From NCBI GenBank assembly GCA_008694505.1, contig VZDJ01007753.1:9705666-9769665 (forward strand): a stretch of DNA of 64,000 bases. The letters run 5' to 3'. Positions 13,001 to 26,093 of the stretch are shown in pieces. The position numbers were made by a program, and so were the translations under genes. Source of the DNA: Cyanoderma ruficeps (taxonomy: Eukaryota > Chordata > Aves > Passeriformes > Timaliidae). How positions within the stretch are numbered: position 1 is the stretch's first letter; every line of letters begins with the position of its first letter. The notes beneath the pieces are model-generated. The model worked only from the letters and a program-made list of their open reading frames with translations, was not told the DNA's origin and searched no databases.

Positions 13001-16000
13001 TTTATTGTCACACACCTGATAAATGATTGAATTCTAAAAATTCAGCCTGGACATAACCTGTAAATGCCAAAATGAAGAGAACAAGACAGTAAGAGTGGAG
13101 CAGAGCAATTCCTTCTTAGCTGTTTAGTAACACTTCAGTATAAAGAAGTTTCTCAAGAAGCCCAGCAATTCTGGACAATCTACAGCAAATGAAAGAGCAG
13201 ATGAGAATGGGAAAGTAATCTGTTGGCCACAATACACAGGCCTTGAAGGGAGTCACTAGGAATATCATTACATTGGCAAATTTTGAGGTCTATCTCATTT
13301 ATTATGGACTTTCAGGACTATAATGTGTGATTTATAAACCAGGTGCAGACACAAAAAAGACACAGAACACTACAGAGAAATCTGCAAAAAAACCCAAAAC
13401 TCATTTGGTGAGGGAAAATTTTTACACTCTATGAAAGATTTTTGGTTTTTATGTTCAAAAAATATTTCATATGGATTATCATGCAAACAGCCCTTGATCA
13501 GACAAGAAAATAGTGAGTAACTTTTCATCCCTAGAAGACTTTTTTACATTTACAGGCGTCCTTATTCTAGAAGCAGAAAAGGCTTGTTCACTGACACTCT
13601 TTGAGAACACAGTGAATGAAAGCTGAACAGAAGCTGCTTTTTACACAAAGACACACTTAAATATTTCACAAAAAACCATAAAAATGTAGATTGTTTTCTT
13701 CTATTAGCCCATCTAATCCTAAATTATCCTCATGCTACACTTTTATGAAAATTACAAAACAAACTTCTCTTTTTGTACCATTTCTGGACTGATTTGTTAG
13801 CAATTAACTTGCAGTTCTGTACCTCATGGTTTTGGGGCACTGCAATGGGGTGATATGAATAATGAAACTACATTCAAAACCCTGGTGTAAACGCAATTTA
13901 AAAAAAAAATCATTAAACAGCATTAATACTCTACTGACTAGTATCTTGCATCTCTATTTTCTAGACATCAAATCTTTCTCATCTATATAATCCCAACAGT
14001 TCATAGGGATCTTAGGGTGGAAGCACAATTCAGTCAACACCAGGGAGTTAATTAGGATTAAAAAGCACACTGGAGATATAGATTCATATGAATGACAAAC
14101 ACAGTAAGCACAGTTCTAAAGAAACCTTAGTCAAAACCTCAATTTTCCCTCCCTTAGTCAAGTTCCTTCCTGCCCCTCATTGGTTCATGGAAGAGAAACT
14201 TTTGTTATGGATTACAGGACAGGTTTTGCAGAGCTTGTTGGAAACAAAAATCCACAGTGCGTGATATCCACAACCCACAATCTGTTGGTATCATACCACA
14301 CTACTTTTCACACACATATATTAATATGTTCCACCTTTCAAATCATGGGGTAAGGGAAAGCTTTTCCCATTTTATTTATTCATTATCTAAGGGTAGTCAT
14401 TAATCTTTCTTTTAAGACATTGATTCTTAAAAGGATGTTTTTTATCTCTATATGGTAGATTTAGAGCAACAGGAGTGTGAATCTGGTTAGGGATTTTTAA
14501 AAACTCTTACAAAGGTAATAAAAATAATCACTGAAATCTTCATATCCAGGGTTAAAAGAGGAGAAGGGTCATTACCCCTTCTGAAGCCAAAAATTCGGGA
14601 CTAGAGAAAACAGTTTTAAAAAATTTTGGAACAGGTAAAACTGATGAGTAAAGAATATGCTGAAATTAAAAAAACAGATATCGTTCTACCTGAAGCATTA
14701 TTAACTGTAAGTTCTCACTAACTAATTGCTTTTAAACACGCTGAAGGTCTTTAACAAAAAAGTTTAGCTATAGAGATCTAAGTTTTCCCAGTGTGAGTGG
14801 TAGAAACCTAGAGGAAATACTTATCCACCTAGAGAGGAAAGGTTGCCAGCACTATAGGAAAAACAAAACCTCAAAGGAAACAAATATCAAAACCAGAAGT
14901 CTTTAGAGAGCCTTTACTTTGAATATACCGAGATCATTAAGTTGTCCTGAAAATATTTGAAAAAATATCATGCAGAGATGCCTTTTTCAAGGAAAATCTT
15001 CTTAGGGAAATAAGATGACCTGATCTCCCTCTCAACAAGTTTAGCCTTGTCTGTGCTCAGCACATTAAAGCTTTTATGAACTTGTTAAGGATGCAGTGAA
15101 CCATCCAGGGTTCTCATTCAGGGTGTATTTTAAAAAACTCCATCTAAAAGATTACATGTCTATCTTGTCTTTTTAAACCATTTCACTTAGATTGAGATGC
15201 TCTACCAGTAGATAAGCCCTTGAAAGCCCAGAAAAATCACCATTTTAGATCAGAATTTAATTGACAGGACTTATGGTTTCCTTGATCTCTTCTTCAGGGA
15301 CAAGACTTTACTGAATCTGTCATAATGAAAGCTTTATTGTACACATTTTCTTATAATCCAGACAAACTTACAGAATAATTTTAGATTTTTTTTTTCCAAT
15401 AGATGGCATAGCACACAGAGTAATGACTTCTAATATTTTACAGTGTTGATTTCAGGAATCAAAAAAACCCTTCTAAAGATTCATATTTTTCTTCATTGAT
15501 TTATGCACCTGGACAACTTTACTTTTTGGGCAGCTAATACTGTTTAGGATTTACAGGAGTTCTAACTAATATTTCTGACATCTCTATATGCAAAGAAACA
15601 GAGCTTATCTGTTAATGCCTATCTTTTATGTAATGCTTGTTCTGACCTTTGATTTTACGGTGATAAACATTATGTCTGTACTGCTTGCATTGTTTTAATA
15701 TTCAAGCTGTAAAGTGGGTGAAATGAAATAAGCTATTATAAGACTGAAAAATAATAGTAATAAAAAAACCCCAAACAACATTTTAAGACACACCTAATTT
15801 TTTTTATCAGTTTTTCTACATTTGTGATTTCCCTGTTCTCAAGTGACACCAAAAGCTCAATCAGCTAACAGCATGTCACAAGCTAATCTCCCACTGAAAT
15901 GGCAAACCTGAATGTCCAAACTGGACAAACACTGAAATACTGAATTGTGTACAGCAGTGATGGGCTTTAAAGAGAAAGGTAAAAAGAAAATTTTTCTAGT

Positions 16001-17100
16001 CCTACTTTTTAATAAGGCTGACAAATGCATTGCAATCCTATACTTCAGAGCATCACTACGTGGAGCATCACAGCAAGAGCAGGAGCTGAATTCAGATCTG
16101 CCTTTCACCAAGATGTGGGCATTTAGTGATGGTTAAAGAGCAAATATTATTTAGTTGTGCTTAACATCAGAAAGAGGTGACGGAGGTAATCCTACAGAAG
16201 GCAGAAAACACATCTCACAAATGACCACTGCTGACTATTCCTTAGCACCCTCAGTTTTTCTGTCCTCCCACATCCCTCAGTGATCATACATTTCCTGCCT
16301 TTACCCAAAAAGCCTTAACTCGGTTGTGTATTTTCACAAATACACAAATCTTTGATCACATGCCTTCATTTTGATTGAGATAGAAAATAAATTAAAATAA
16401 AAATATGCTCTTTACCTCTTGAAAATGTCTTTCTTACATCAGCTAATCAAAATAAGTGATCATTTTATTTCCATAGTATTTTCTGTAAATGTCTGAATAT
16501 TAGCCCTGGTGTCTTGGCTGAGTGTCAAGTGTTTATGTATATGCCACATACCTAAGTATCCTTGATAGTTGCAATAACATGCACTTTTATCTCCAAATTT
16601 TCCTCTCCTTAAGTAGTACTGTTCAAAGGCTGTCAATTTACATGGAAAAGGTAGAGTTGCACTTCATGAATGGAAGAAGACGTCCTTTTCAGATAGTAAG
16701 GGCTGATGTGAAACTTGGAGATTTTTGTATCTATACTTTCTGAAAGTCAATCAGTTAACAATCATTTTAAAGTCAAAGATGTCATTTTTTAATCCATTCA
16801 TTAAAAAGATGAGTTAAGTGAGTTATTTAGCAGACCAAGAAATTTCTATGAAAAAAAATCTTTTATAAGGTGTTTACACTCCTTTGCAACAAATATATGC
16901 AATAAGCTTACTCGAAAAACATTAAGTTTTTAAACCTTTTTTTTTCCATATAAAACATTGCAGAGCTATGTATTGGAAATGCAGGTTTAAATCAAATTCA
17001 GAATAGGAGATGAAATTTGAAATGTGAGTGCAAATCAGTATTTTGGTTTGGAGACGAAATGTGCTTTTGAAGGGAATCTCCAATCAACTCCATTTTATAG
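10025..17100. other. Unique AT-rich non-coding DNA, no confirmed gene
   Basis: About 7 kb without a recognisable repeat or gene. Open frames reach 105 codons (10882-11199) but show no domain, and their composition is what AT-rich DNA gives by chance. One possible splice acceptor on the plus strand (CCTCTTTTTGCAG, ending at about 12748) precedes an open stretch to 12913. It is discussed as a weak exon candidate. A-rich and T-rich runs are scattered throughout. Confidence 0.55.
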
Positions 17101-17290
17101 GATCATAGAATGGGTTGTGTTAGAAGGGACCTTAAAAATCATCTGTTTCTAATCCGCTGTCCTGGGCAGAGATGCCACTCATTAGATCAGATTATTCAGG
17201 GCCTCATAGAGCCTGGCCTTGAACAGTTCCATCCACAATCTCTCTGGGCAACATTTACCATGCTCCAAATCACATCGTGTAGGAATCGTG
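17101..17290 (-). mobile_element. CR1 LINE 3' fragment, antisense
   Basis: Plus strand opens with GATCATAGAATGGGTTGTGT and AGAAGGGACC, the reverse complement of the CR1 3' terminus. It continues with 'ttcagggcctcatagagcct', 'ggccttgaacagttcc' and 'ctctctgggcaacatttacc'. Identity fades near 17290. The copy is short and diverged. Two shadow open frames (17110-17328 plus, 17182-17373 minus) overlap it and are not genes. Confidence 0.88.
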
Positions 17291-18252
17291 GAGTGCTTGA
17301 ACAGAATTTCATTCAGGAAAAAAAGTGAGCTGAAAAATGCTCTCCCAGGGCATATGAATGAATGGGGTTCCAACTGCTAACAAGCATTCAGGGTCATTTT
17401 ATGTTCTTCTCACAGCAACATGAATACCACGTTTTGTAGTATCTGAGGAACACACATGATGCTGTAGTTGTAGTTTAATAAAAACAGAGATTAATGTATA
17501 TTGTATCCTAGTAATTGCAAGACACTCCAGATACCACTGCAAAGCCTTTGCTCCTACTGCAAACTTTTGCAGTTCTCTCTCATACCTATGGACCATTTAC
17601 TACTTGAAAAGACTCTTGAAAATCAGTATTCATCTCAGAATTTCTGAAATTCAAGTGTCCAGAAGCAATATCATCACATTGTCCTGGCTGGGTTTGAGGT
17701 ACTATGAATATCTGTGAAGTTTCTGCATTCTTTCCAGGATGCTTCTACCTGTACACTTAATATTTCCCCTCCTCTTGTGTGCCACTGCACAGTTGTCTGG
17801 ACAAAAATATCAGATGAATATTAGGAAGAAATGCTCAACCCTAGATGATGTCTAATACTTTCTGAACAATCTAGATAGACAACAGAATTTCAGCCACATC
17901 AAAATTTTTGATGGACTAGTCACAATCCAGAGGTGGTACAAATATTTCAGTCAGGTGAGGAGAGATGTTGAGCTACAAGATACTTTAGTGATGAAAGATG
18001 ACAGATACACAGCATGACAGAGGAGGAATGACTGAAATAGCTGTTACCTTACTGCAGAAAAGACACAGGAAACTCCTGTGTGCAAAGGAGACACAGGCAC
18101 CTACTTTGGCACCGTTTGCACTGTCTATACTAACACAGCTTCACTGGGAACATGCATGAATTTGCAGTCTCAGAAAATACTTGGGAGTTTATTGGGAGTG
18201 GAGCACAAAGTTGTTCTGCCTGGGTTTCTTATACCAGGTTAAAGTTTAACCC
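17291..18252. other. Non-coding DNA between CR1 fragment and LTR
   Basis: No gene. The phrase AATATTAGGAAGAAATGCTC near 17818-17837 resembles an internal CR1 3'-UTR block, but the flanks do not support a full CR1 alignment by eye. Confidence 0.45.
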
Positions 18253-18805
18253 TGTTCTGCTTTCAGATGGAATAGAGTTAATTTTCTTCCTACTAGCTGG
18301 TACCGTGCCATGTTTTGGATTTAATAATGGATTTAATGACAATAATGTTGATAACACACTGATATTTTAGGTGTTGCTAAGTTGTGCTTACTCCAAATCA
18401 AGGATGTTTCAGTTTTCAGTGTTCTGCCAGTGAGGAGGTACACAAGAAACTCGGCAGGAACATGGCCAGGAGAGCTGTCCCAAACTAGCCAGGGGGATAT
18501 CCCACAGCACAGAATGTCATGCTCAGTATATAAACTGGAGGTAGCGTTTTCCCTGGGTTTAATGTCTGTCTCTTTATCTCTCCTTTCCATCATTCTTCTT
18601 CTTCTTATTATCATCATCATGATAATCATTATTAGCATAATCTTTATTATCTGTGTTAATATCTTTATTATTTTTATTTCAACTATTAAACTGTTCTTAC
18701 TTCAATCCACATATTTTACCTTTCTCAGGCAAGAATGAGGATGGCAGAGAAAGTAAGGCAATGAATATGTGGTACTTAACCGTTGCCTGAGGTTAAGTCA
18801 CAACA
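18253..18805 (+). mobile_element. Solo LTR of an avian endogenous retrovirus, diverged
   Basis: Begins TGTTCTGCTTTCAGATGG, followed by 'aatagagttaattttcttcc' and 'tactagctgg', the U3 start of a common bird retroviral LTR family that typically opens TGTCCTGGTTTCAGCTGGGA. Further blocks in order are 'ctagccagggggatatccca', 'tgtcatgctcagtatataaa' (TATA box about 18526-18535), an ATT/ATC-rich tract (18590-18680), 'attaaactgttcttacttca', and an end at 'ggttaagtcacaaca'. Length is about 553 bp, consistent with a complete LTR. No internal viral region adjoins on either side, so it is a solo LTR left by recombination. I see no matching target-site duplication at the inferred ends, which fits its age. 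The 118-codon frame at 18382-18738 is LTR sequence, not a gene. Confidence 0.85.
18526..18535 (+). promoter_or_regulatory. TATA-like element inside the solo LTR
   Basis: AGTATATAAA lies mid-LTR at the position expected for the U3 promoter of this family, just upstream of the ATT-rich tract. It is structurally recognisable. Whether it still drives transcription cannot be told from sequence. Confidence 0.5.
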
Positions 18806-19169
18806 AATCTGCACATATGGGCACTGAAAGAATGAATTGTGTATTTTTACTGACTGAAATGACCAACTATAGGTAAAGAGATACTCTATGAAATGTTTTA
18901 TGAAATGTAGTACCTGTAATTAAAGATTAATCCTTGACTTGAAAACAAGGAGATTTACAATCAGAGGAAAGCAATTTGGCATTCAAAAGTACTTTCTGCT
19001 TAAAACAGATACACTGTAAAAGAGAAATTTGAAAGAGAAGTCAATGGCTTTGTAGACATCTATCATGAAAATAACTTTAAAGAGCAAACTGAAAAAGATG
19101 CATTCTCTTGCCTGAAGGCAAGATTAATTATGCCTGTGTAATTTCTGCTTAATAATTGTCTGAACTCTT

Positions 19170-19570
19170 CTTAAAAGTCTTCAACAATTGAGACTCCATA
19201 AATGGTGGTTTCACAGTCTCACCAGAAAAATTCTCTTCAGTATCTTAGTGGTTTCATTTATGGGAATTATTTAAGTTTTCTCTTTAAAACAGATCTCGTT
19301 CATTATCATTTAAGCCACATCCCTCTCACCCTTTCCTCCATCAGATGTGCTTTATATCTTTGAAAAAATATTTTCTCTTTCAGTCTTTCCTTGGAGGCCA
19401 TATTGCCTAGTCCCATAATTACTTACATTATTTCTAATGCCATTTTTATAATCTTTACAATCAATCCAGAAACTTCTAAATTTCAGAACCACGAAAAAGT
19501 ATTTCAATTTAGGGACTCACTAGTATGCTGTATAGAGAAGTTGCCTCCTTTATGTGGCCATTTCCCTACT
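19170..19570 (-). mobile_element. Ancient CR1-type LINE remnant, antisense (tentative)
   Basis: Heavily mutated, but it keeps the order of blocks seen in old amniote CR1 3' regions read in reverse: 'ttgagactccataaatggtgg', 'ttatcatttaagccacatcc', 'tttatatctttgaaaaaata', 'tttcagtctttccttggagg', 'aaatttcagaaccacgaaaa' and 'cctcctttatgtggcc'. These correspond to the antisense forms of the CR1 segments usually reading as 'cagtctttcctcataggtca' and 'gcccagaactggacacaata'. Divergence is far greater than in the CR1 copies at 6.5 or 31 kb, implying a much older insertion. A profile search would be decisive. Confidence 0.45.
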
Positions 19571-22094
19571 CATTACTGAAAATTTAAAGCTTATAAATGA
19601 AGTGAAAACGAAACAACATGTTTATCTGGACCAATAATGGGAAGCATGGGAATAGGTTAAGCAGTACTGGTTATCTTCTGCTAAAACAATGAGAAACTTT
19701 TGCTTTTGCTCCATTTGAGGAGTATGGCTAAATATTTTGTATTTTATTTGACATACTAGTTTTGGATTCCATGTGGTGACACAGGTTTACATTCCTGCTT
19801 ATCTTGCCCTAGGAACCCAAAGTCTCTTACTACTTTGTTCATGAATGCACAGTGCTTGTCCCCTCCCAGATGCTGTCAGCACCCAAGCATATAATCAAGT
19901 CTTACTTTGTGTGTGCAAATCAAAGTCTGTATTGTTGGGGGTAAAATTTGCTGCTTATTACCTTATCCATTATTCCACATAAAATGACCTCTTATTTTGT
20001 ATGTAGCTATACATCACACTCCTTTCTTATTTCACACAGAGTGATTAGCATCAAAATTTTAACCCAAGCTACAATAGTAACTTTGCTATATCTTTCCTTT
20101 TTCATATTAAACACAGGAAATGTAGATTCTTACAGTAAAACAAATGCTATTTAATCTTAGGATTCCATGAACAAGGTAGATTTAGGACAAGATCGTTCAT
20201 ACTGATATAGGGAAGTACAGAGGACACTAGCTGACAATATAGAGAGAGAAAAGAAGCAAAAGCCTTGGAAGCAGAAAAGTCCGAATTTTGAAAGAAAGTA
20301 GTATTGTGTTTGCAGCATGAAAACAAAGTGGAAGGTTTAAGAGCAGGTGAGAACTGCCAAAAATGCTTTAGATGATTTCCATGGAAATGGGAGAGGCTAA
20401 GACAAAAAGCTGCTCTACAAACACCGAAGTCCAGGAACTGACCTGCATCCTGGAGACATAATGAAGAGGATGGATAAAAGGACTGAAACCACATGACTCT
20501 TCAGACACTCTTGCACAGAAATAAAGGGAATAAATTCCCATTATTTTCTTGAGACAATGCCAGTATATGGGGTTTGCCTGGAAGAAACCGTAATACTACC
20601 AATCTGAAATAAAGGCCAAAGGATCACTTAGGAAATCTTACCAATTCTGTTGAGCATTAGGCATCGCTTCGTTATAACATTGCACCATTGCTTTAACTCT
20701 CCTCTTTCATGTATAATTGTATTTAAAACCTTGAAGTTCCTGAAGGCTCCGAGTTATAATATTTTTAGACAAGATGCCAATGCTGTGAGAATACACTGTG
20801 TAAAATAATTGTCCATCATTCTTCTTTCAAGAAGAATAAATTCTGAAATTACAGCAATGTTCTATAGCTATTTTTTCAGGTTATTACTGAAGACTTCTGA
20901 CATTGCCTTGGCAGAGACACAGGTGACTCCCAATCCAAGCTGGACACGTGTGCAACAGGAATCACTGAAATGAATGAAAGCTTTGCCTATTGAAACTTGC
21001 CTGGCTCTGCTTTCTCTAGAATACGCCACTGCCACTTCTCTTATGTAGCTTTGGTGATGTTTTCTACTCCTGATAATAGACAGCAAAGTTAAGAATCCAA
21101 GTAATTTATTCTGGGCAGAAAATAACTATTGAATTGGTTCCAGTAATCTCATTATATTTTCCACTATGCATCTGCTACAAAGACAAAAATCTTGTGGCAA
21201 ACACAGAGACAGATTTTCACTTAGCAAGAATGCTGCTTAGTGACAGTTTTGAATACTTCGGTTTTAACTTGCTTGCACTTTTTTCTATTTCTGAGCTAAA
21301 AGATAAAATTTCAAATCTTAATGCCAATTAATTTAATTTTTTAAGTTAATTATTGTTTAACAAATAAAACTTATTTTTTAAAAGCATGCAATATTCATCT
21401 GAGTTATTTCAGGAAATGAGAGAATTATACTGCCCATCTGACTTGGTGTTCCCTTTATTTTTTTACATATTTGCTGATTGTTGGAAATATTTAATACAAC
21501 TGTATTAATAACTCTCCACTGTAGTAAATAGATTAGTTTTGTATTTTTGAATATGTTCCTGACTTTGGTGTCAAAAATTCCGTTGGTCAAAATTAGCCAA
21601 TCTAATTGATGCTCACCTTAGTCTTATTTTGCTGACTTAGTATTTTACATCAGACACATGGAAGTTTCTGATCTAGAAATTTAGTAATTAACTTCTCCAG
21701 ATAAGTCCATTATGACAGACTATTCAAACTATACTGCAATTGCTCCAATTCAGTAGTGTGATTATAAATATTCCTTATGAACACCAGAAATATTACTATT
21801 CCATGTGTCTGATGTTTGGGATTTCAATTTTTCAAATAATTTAGTCAATCTCAGCCAAGGCCAAGAATAATTCTTCAAAATTTGCATGAAACAGAATTTC
21901 TCAGAAGCAATGGCCTTTAAAAAAATATTCGGCCTAAAACTTTTGGCTGTTCTGCATTCTGTCATACAGAGATGAGAGGCAACTAATACTCCTTTTCTGT
22001 AAAATCACGTCTAAAAATGTACAGCACTGTTGAGAGGTAACAGGATGTAGATGTTCAGGATTCAGCTGAGCTGGTCTAGATTAAGTAACAATTT
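19571..22094. other. Unique non-coding DNA
   Basis: No recognisable gene. A 115-codon minus-strand frame at 20147-20494 is rich in Ser, Phe, Leu and Cys, as expected from the reverse of A/G-rich DNA. It has no motif and was not accepted. No tandem array or LTR was seen. Confidence 0.55.
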
Positions 22095-22158
22095 CACTGT
22101 GAAGGGGGGTGGATCAGATTAGATTGCCTTCCACCCAAATTTTCTGTGATTTTATTAT
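22095..22158 (+). mobile_element. CR1 LINE terminal fragment, sense
   Basis: GGGGGGTGGATCAGATTAGA followed by TTGCCTTCCACCCAAATTTT and CTGTGATTTT matches the last ~60 bases of CR1 (usually 'ggttggactagatga...ccttccaacccaa...attctgtgatt'). The upstream limit is unclear and similarity may reach back to about 22030. A minimal 5'-truncated copy. Confidence 0.75.
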
Positions 22159-24974
22159 CAACTGAACCACTGATGTGCCAGTTGCTTGTTTTTAATGTAG
22201 TGCCAGCCACAGAAATCCAGTCTGGTTTCCTTCCTATCATGCAGTCAGCATCCTGTTTCACTGCAGAAATTGGATAGAATGTTTGTATTTTTTCATTTGT
22301 AAGACTTCGTATTTTTAAGCCATGGATGTTCTGCTCTGTAATCTCTCCATAGGGTGATCGCAGATTCTGAACCTTTCACATGAATAAAAATTCCCCCAGT
22401 TTTTATGCCCGAAAAGCCCTTCCTGGATAACTTATAACCACATATTACAGTAACTCCTTGATTTTAGCTAAATCACTTTGCTATCACTAATGTTTGTTAT
22501 GCAGTCAATGAATAATAGCACTATCAGGAATTATGATCAAAAGCCTCAGCTTGTCATAGAAAAGCAAGGTTTGCATTGCCATGGACTCTTATATTTTCAT
22601 AAATTGTATGTATTTTAATTTATTTTTACCAGAAAGTCTCAGTTTCTACCAGAGTAAGAAAGAGAACACAACAGAAAACTAGGTGAATCATATTTTCCAC
22701 GACTCTTTTCTTGTGAAAGGGTCCCATTTACTATTCCATTATGCACTAAACAATCTTGACTTTTGATATTTCCTTATTTTCCTAAATTCTTCCAGGAGAG
22801 ATATCTCTGCATTTGTTATACCAAACATAGTTGATAAAATGATCTTTTTTTCTAGAAACATTCAAATTTTGGCTATGCAGCAAGGAGTACAAAGACTGTT
22901 TGGATGTTTTCCAGTTTGTTTTTATCAGTTTTTATTATGTTAAGAGTATAGAAACAGCAAGTTCATTGTTCTTCCTAACTATAAATTAAAGTAGGTTCTG
23001 TTGGTGAGGGAAATTATAGGTCATAAATGATACATTAAGACCTTTTCACTTGGCACTGAATCAGTTCATTCTAAAGAAGATGGGAAGGTCTCTAAGTGTG
23101 AAGAGTCTGGATGTCTTAGAAAGTTCTTCTTTATTTCCCTATTGAGTTCTGTCCAGTGTCTTTAGCCTCTACAAAGCAAAAAGTTACATTAACTTATGAG
23201 TGAGTACATGGAAGTGGAGCATCAGAATGCAAGAGCTCACTCATGTAGGACTGCTGGATAGCAATCAGGTTAATATTTAAGTAGCTAAGCTACCAAACAC
23301 TTCTGTATACCTGAGGATTGCTAGCAATTACTAAAAATTTTACAATAAAAACAACAATAAAAAAGAGTCATGCAGACTCATTTTTTTAAGCTTCAAGAAC
23401 TGCTATTTGTTTTAAGAGCTAATCACTGCAGTAGTTGATGATTTTCTGAACTAAATAGATATTTGTGCTCTCAAAAGAGGAAATTTTGAAAGGCATTTGA
23501 TTAAACCAGCCAGATTTTTATTGTACATGCACAATATTGCTTGGGGAAATTGCTACAAAGAATTATTTGGGGCTGAAATAAATGGTCATCTTTAGTCTTC
23601 AAGAGACACTGTTGCTCTTCACTACCTAGTATGGGCAGCACAAGCCTTTCAAAACAAGCAGAAAAACCTGTTCCATATGCGTTTTAACTTTAGAACTTTC
23701 CAGTCCTAAAAAAAAAAAAAAAAACCATTTCAAAACAACTAATCTATATTATTTTGCATCAGATGGCTCAAGGCTTGTGAGTGACAAGTGCTGTAATAAC
23801 AAGGAGTAAATCTTTTGACTCCCAGGGATGCTCCTGCTATCACCGAGAACCGTCATGGAGCTGCTCTTGGTGGAGCCTCACAGGGCAGTGACTCCTTGTC
23901 CCAGCAGCTGCATTTCTGCAGCAATAGATTGAGGTCTGTGTAGGAGCAGGTCAAGATGCATTTATTGTACTGTGACCTTCTGGATGAGCTTACCCTGATC
24001 CCTAAGCCACTTAGGTGCCTTATCTTCAAACAGAAGGTATACAGAGATAGAGATGAAAAAACAGAATTGAAAGAGCCATCTGAAGTAGCTTCTGTCAAAT
24101 GTTAGCCAAAAAAAAAAATCTATAACTGCAGCTACAGATCAGTATTTGGGAATAGAAGCCAGTTTTCTGTTTTAAAACCTACAGTGTATATGAACTATAC
24201 ATAGTCAAGAACTTTTTTTCTTTCTTCTTTTTTTTCTTTTTAACACAGGCTTTTGGAAGTGTCTGACCTTACTAATACAAAGGTATTGAAGGTTTCTGTG
24301 CTAGAAAACTTAGAATGTATTCAGAGCACAGCACTAGGCACACAATAACATGACACATTAACTTTTTTTCCTTTTTTCAACAGTAAACATTTGTCAGAAA
24401 GCAGTAAAAGGGTAAGAAAATATAGTCAGTTTGTTTAGGGAAAAAGAAACTAAGCTATTTCGTACTCTTCCCTCTTCCATATTGTCTACTGCAAATATAT
24501 ATATTTTTGTAACTCTTGTGAACTTGCTTTCTCCAAATTCTGAAATATCTGCAGGTTTGTATGCAAATGAGGCAATGACCTTTTGAGAAGCAGAAATGTC
24601 TGCATAAAAAATCCTGTTTGTTCTTGTCTTTATTTAAAGTATAAAAGTCATCGAGATATGAAATAAATCTGTTCTTCATGTAAGAATAAAATATGCTTTA
24701 TTAAAAGAATGGAATTTAGAAATAAAAAGGAGCATCATGACGATTTAAAGCTTAAAAGAAGAAAAAATGAAACAGTTCTGGAAGTAATATATACTGTTAG
24801 AGTATATATAAAAGGGGAGTGTTAGCATTTATATTGTTTGATAAATAAAATAACAAAATGCAGTGGAGATTTTATATTATTTAAGTCCTCCTTGTGTTTG
24901 GAGCTTTAAATATAAAGACACCATTAACACTTTTTTACTCCTTTCCATTCTGGATATTATAAACTCCCAGCAGC
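22159..24974. other. Unique non-coding DNA with an 18-A run
   Basis: No gene recognised. It contains an uninterrupted run of 18 A at 23708-23725. A somewhat GC-richer patch at about 23820-24010 includes an 81-codon minus frame without recognisable domains, and T/C-rich tracts lie near 24210-24240. Confidence 0.5.
23708..23725. repeat. Poly(A) tract, 18 bases
   Basis: Eighteen consecutive A residues following CAGTCCT. The upstream sequence does not look like a processed transcript or retroelement 3' end, so it is recorded as a simple homopolymer run. Confidence 0.9.
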
Positions 24975-25560
24975 CTATTTTACTTCAGCTGTCTCATTCC
25001 CAAGCTGAACAGTTTTAGCCGAAGCAATTGCCCTTTACAGAGAGGCTGACCTCATCCTTACTGATGTTTTGTCAATCTTTCCTGCTTCTCTATGAGATTT
25101 GGTGACCGATACTGCACATCATATCCAAGCTGTGGAAACACTAAGGGTTTATGGTGTTCTCATGATATTGTCTGCACTTATCATTTTTTCCTAATATTTT
25201 CCACATGTAAGCATGATTTGCTTACTGACCACTACTGATCACCAAACATTTTCTTAGCATGATATGTTACAATTCCTAGATTTCATTCTGTATTGAAAAC
25301 TATCAGCTTTTTCTTTGTTTTTATTATTCCATCTCCGTAAACCATTTTGTATTAAACCTGTGAATTTCATCTACAATTTTGGACCTTAGCCACTCAGTCT
25401 TGTTTGAACCTCCTGAAGTTCTCCTAGGAACATGTATTTTAAATATAGGTTATGCTAGTATCTCCATGCAGCACATATATAGCTTTTTGAGCAGATAATT
25501 CTGCCTCTTCTACCCAGTTTTCAATCTAACTGATCATTAACTCGTACATAATTATCACTG
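24975..25560 (-). mobile_element. Ancient CR1-type LINE remnant, antisense
   Basis: Diverged but collinear with old CR1 elements read in reverse. Blocks in order are 'cattcccaagctgaacagtt', 'tatgagatttggtgaccgat', 'gcacatcatatccaagctgt', 'cctgtgaatttcatctacaa' followed by 'ttttggaccttagccactca', then 'gctagtatctccatgcag'. The last blocks correspond to the antisense of the segment typically reading 'ttgaatttcatctgccattt...cagtcactcag' and 'gtatcatctgcaaa'. Substitution load is high and it would not be found by simple matching to recent bird CR1. There is no coding potential. Confidence 0.6.
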
Positions 25561-26069
25561 ACATTTTCCTGTCTGCAACACTGCACCATCCTGACATGAA
25601 AAATAAGCAACCTGAATAAGGCTGGGGTGTCCACTGGTGATAAAAAGTGCTATGACCAGGTGAGAGAAATCCTGGAGACTTTTTTTACAAAGTAGGAAAA
25701 GAGGAAGAAGTAGGGAAAGTTTTTTAGAAAAGAGGCCAGTTTTACTCTCCCATATGTTTTTTCTTTTCACACAGACTATTTCATACAATCATACTGGTGA
25801 AAAAAGCAGAATCTACTAACTTAAGAGAGTCTCCTAATTCCTTATTTAAATGCAGCCAACTTAGGAATAGAATAGAGTACACCAAAGAATATTAAACTGG
25901 GGAAGGAAAACATAATTTCACAACTGAAATTGGAACATAACACTGACCACAAATGCACTTTTCAAATATAAATGTCAAGGGAATGTGAAGGCAACTGCCT
26001 TATTGTTGTTTATGCTTGCTATTTCGTCTATCTTTTAAAATGCTTCCTTCACAATATATCTTTCCTGCA

Positions 26070-26093
26070 AGGAAGGTGTGTTAACACCTTCCT
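26070..26093. repeat. Perfect 10-bp inverted repeat
   Basis: AGGAAGGTGT and ACACCTTCCT flank the spacer GTTA, giving a hairpin-capable palindrome. It overlaps a second smaller one just upstream (TTCCT-GCA-AGGAA, 26062-26074). It is short enough to be coincidental in 64 kb, though a 10-bp perfect arm with a 4-base loop is not common. Confidence 0.85.

Noticed and set aside
18382..18738. 118-codon plus frame and 101-codon minus frame
   Set aside because: Entirely within the solo LTR. The Ile/Leu-rich tail comes from the ATT/ATC tract.
20147..20494. 115-codon minus frame
   Set aside because: Ser/Phe/Leu/Cys-rich composition typical of antisense A/G-rich DNA, with no motif and no splice context.
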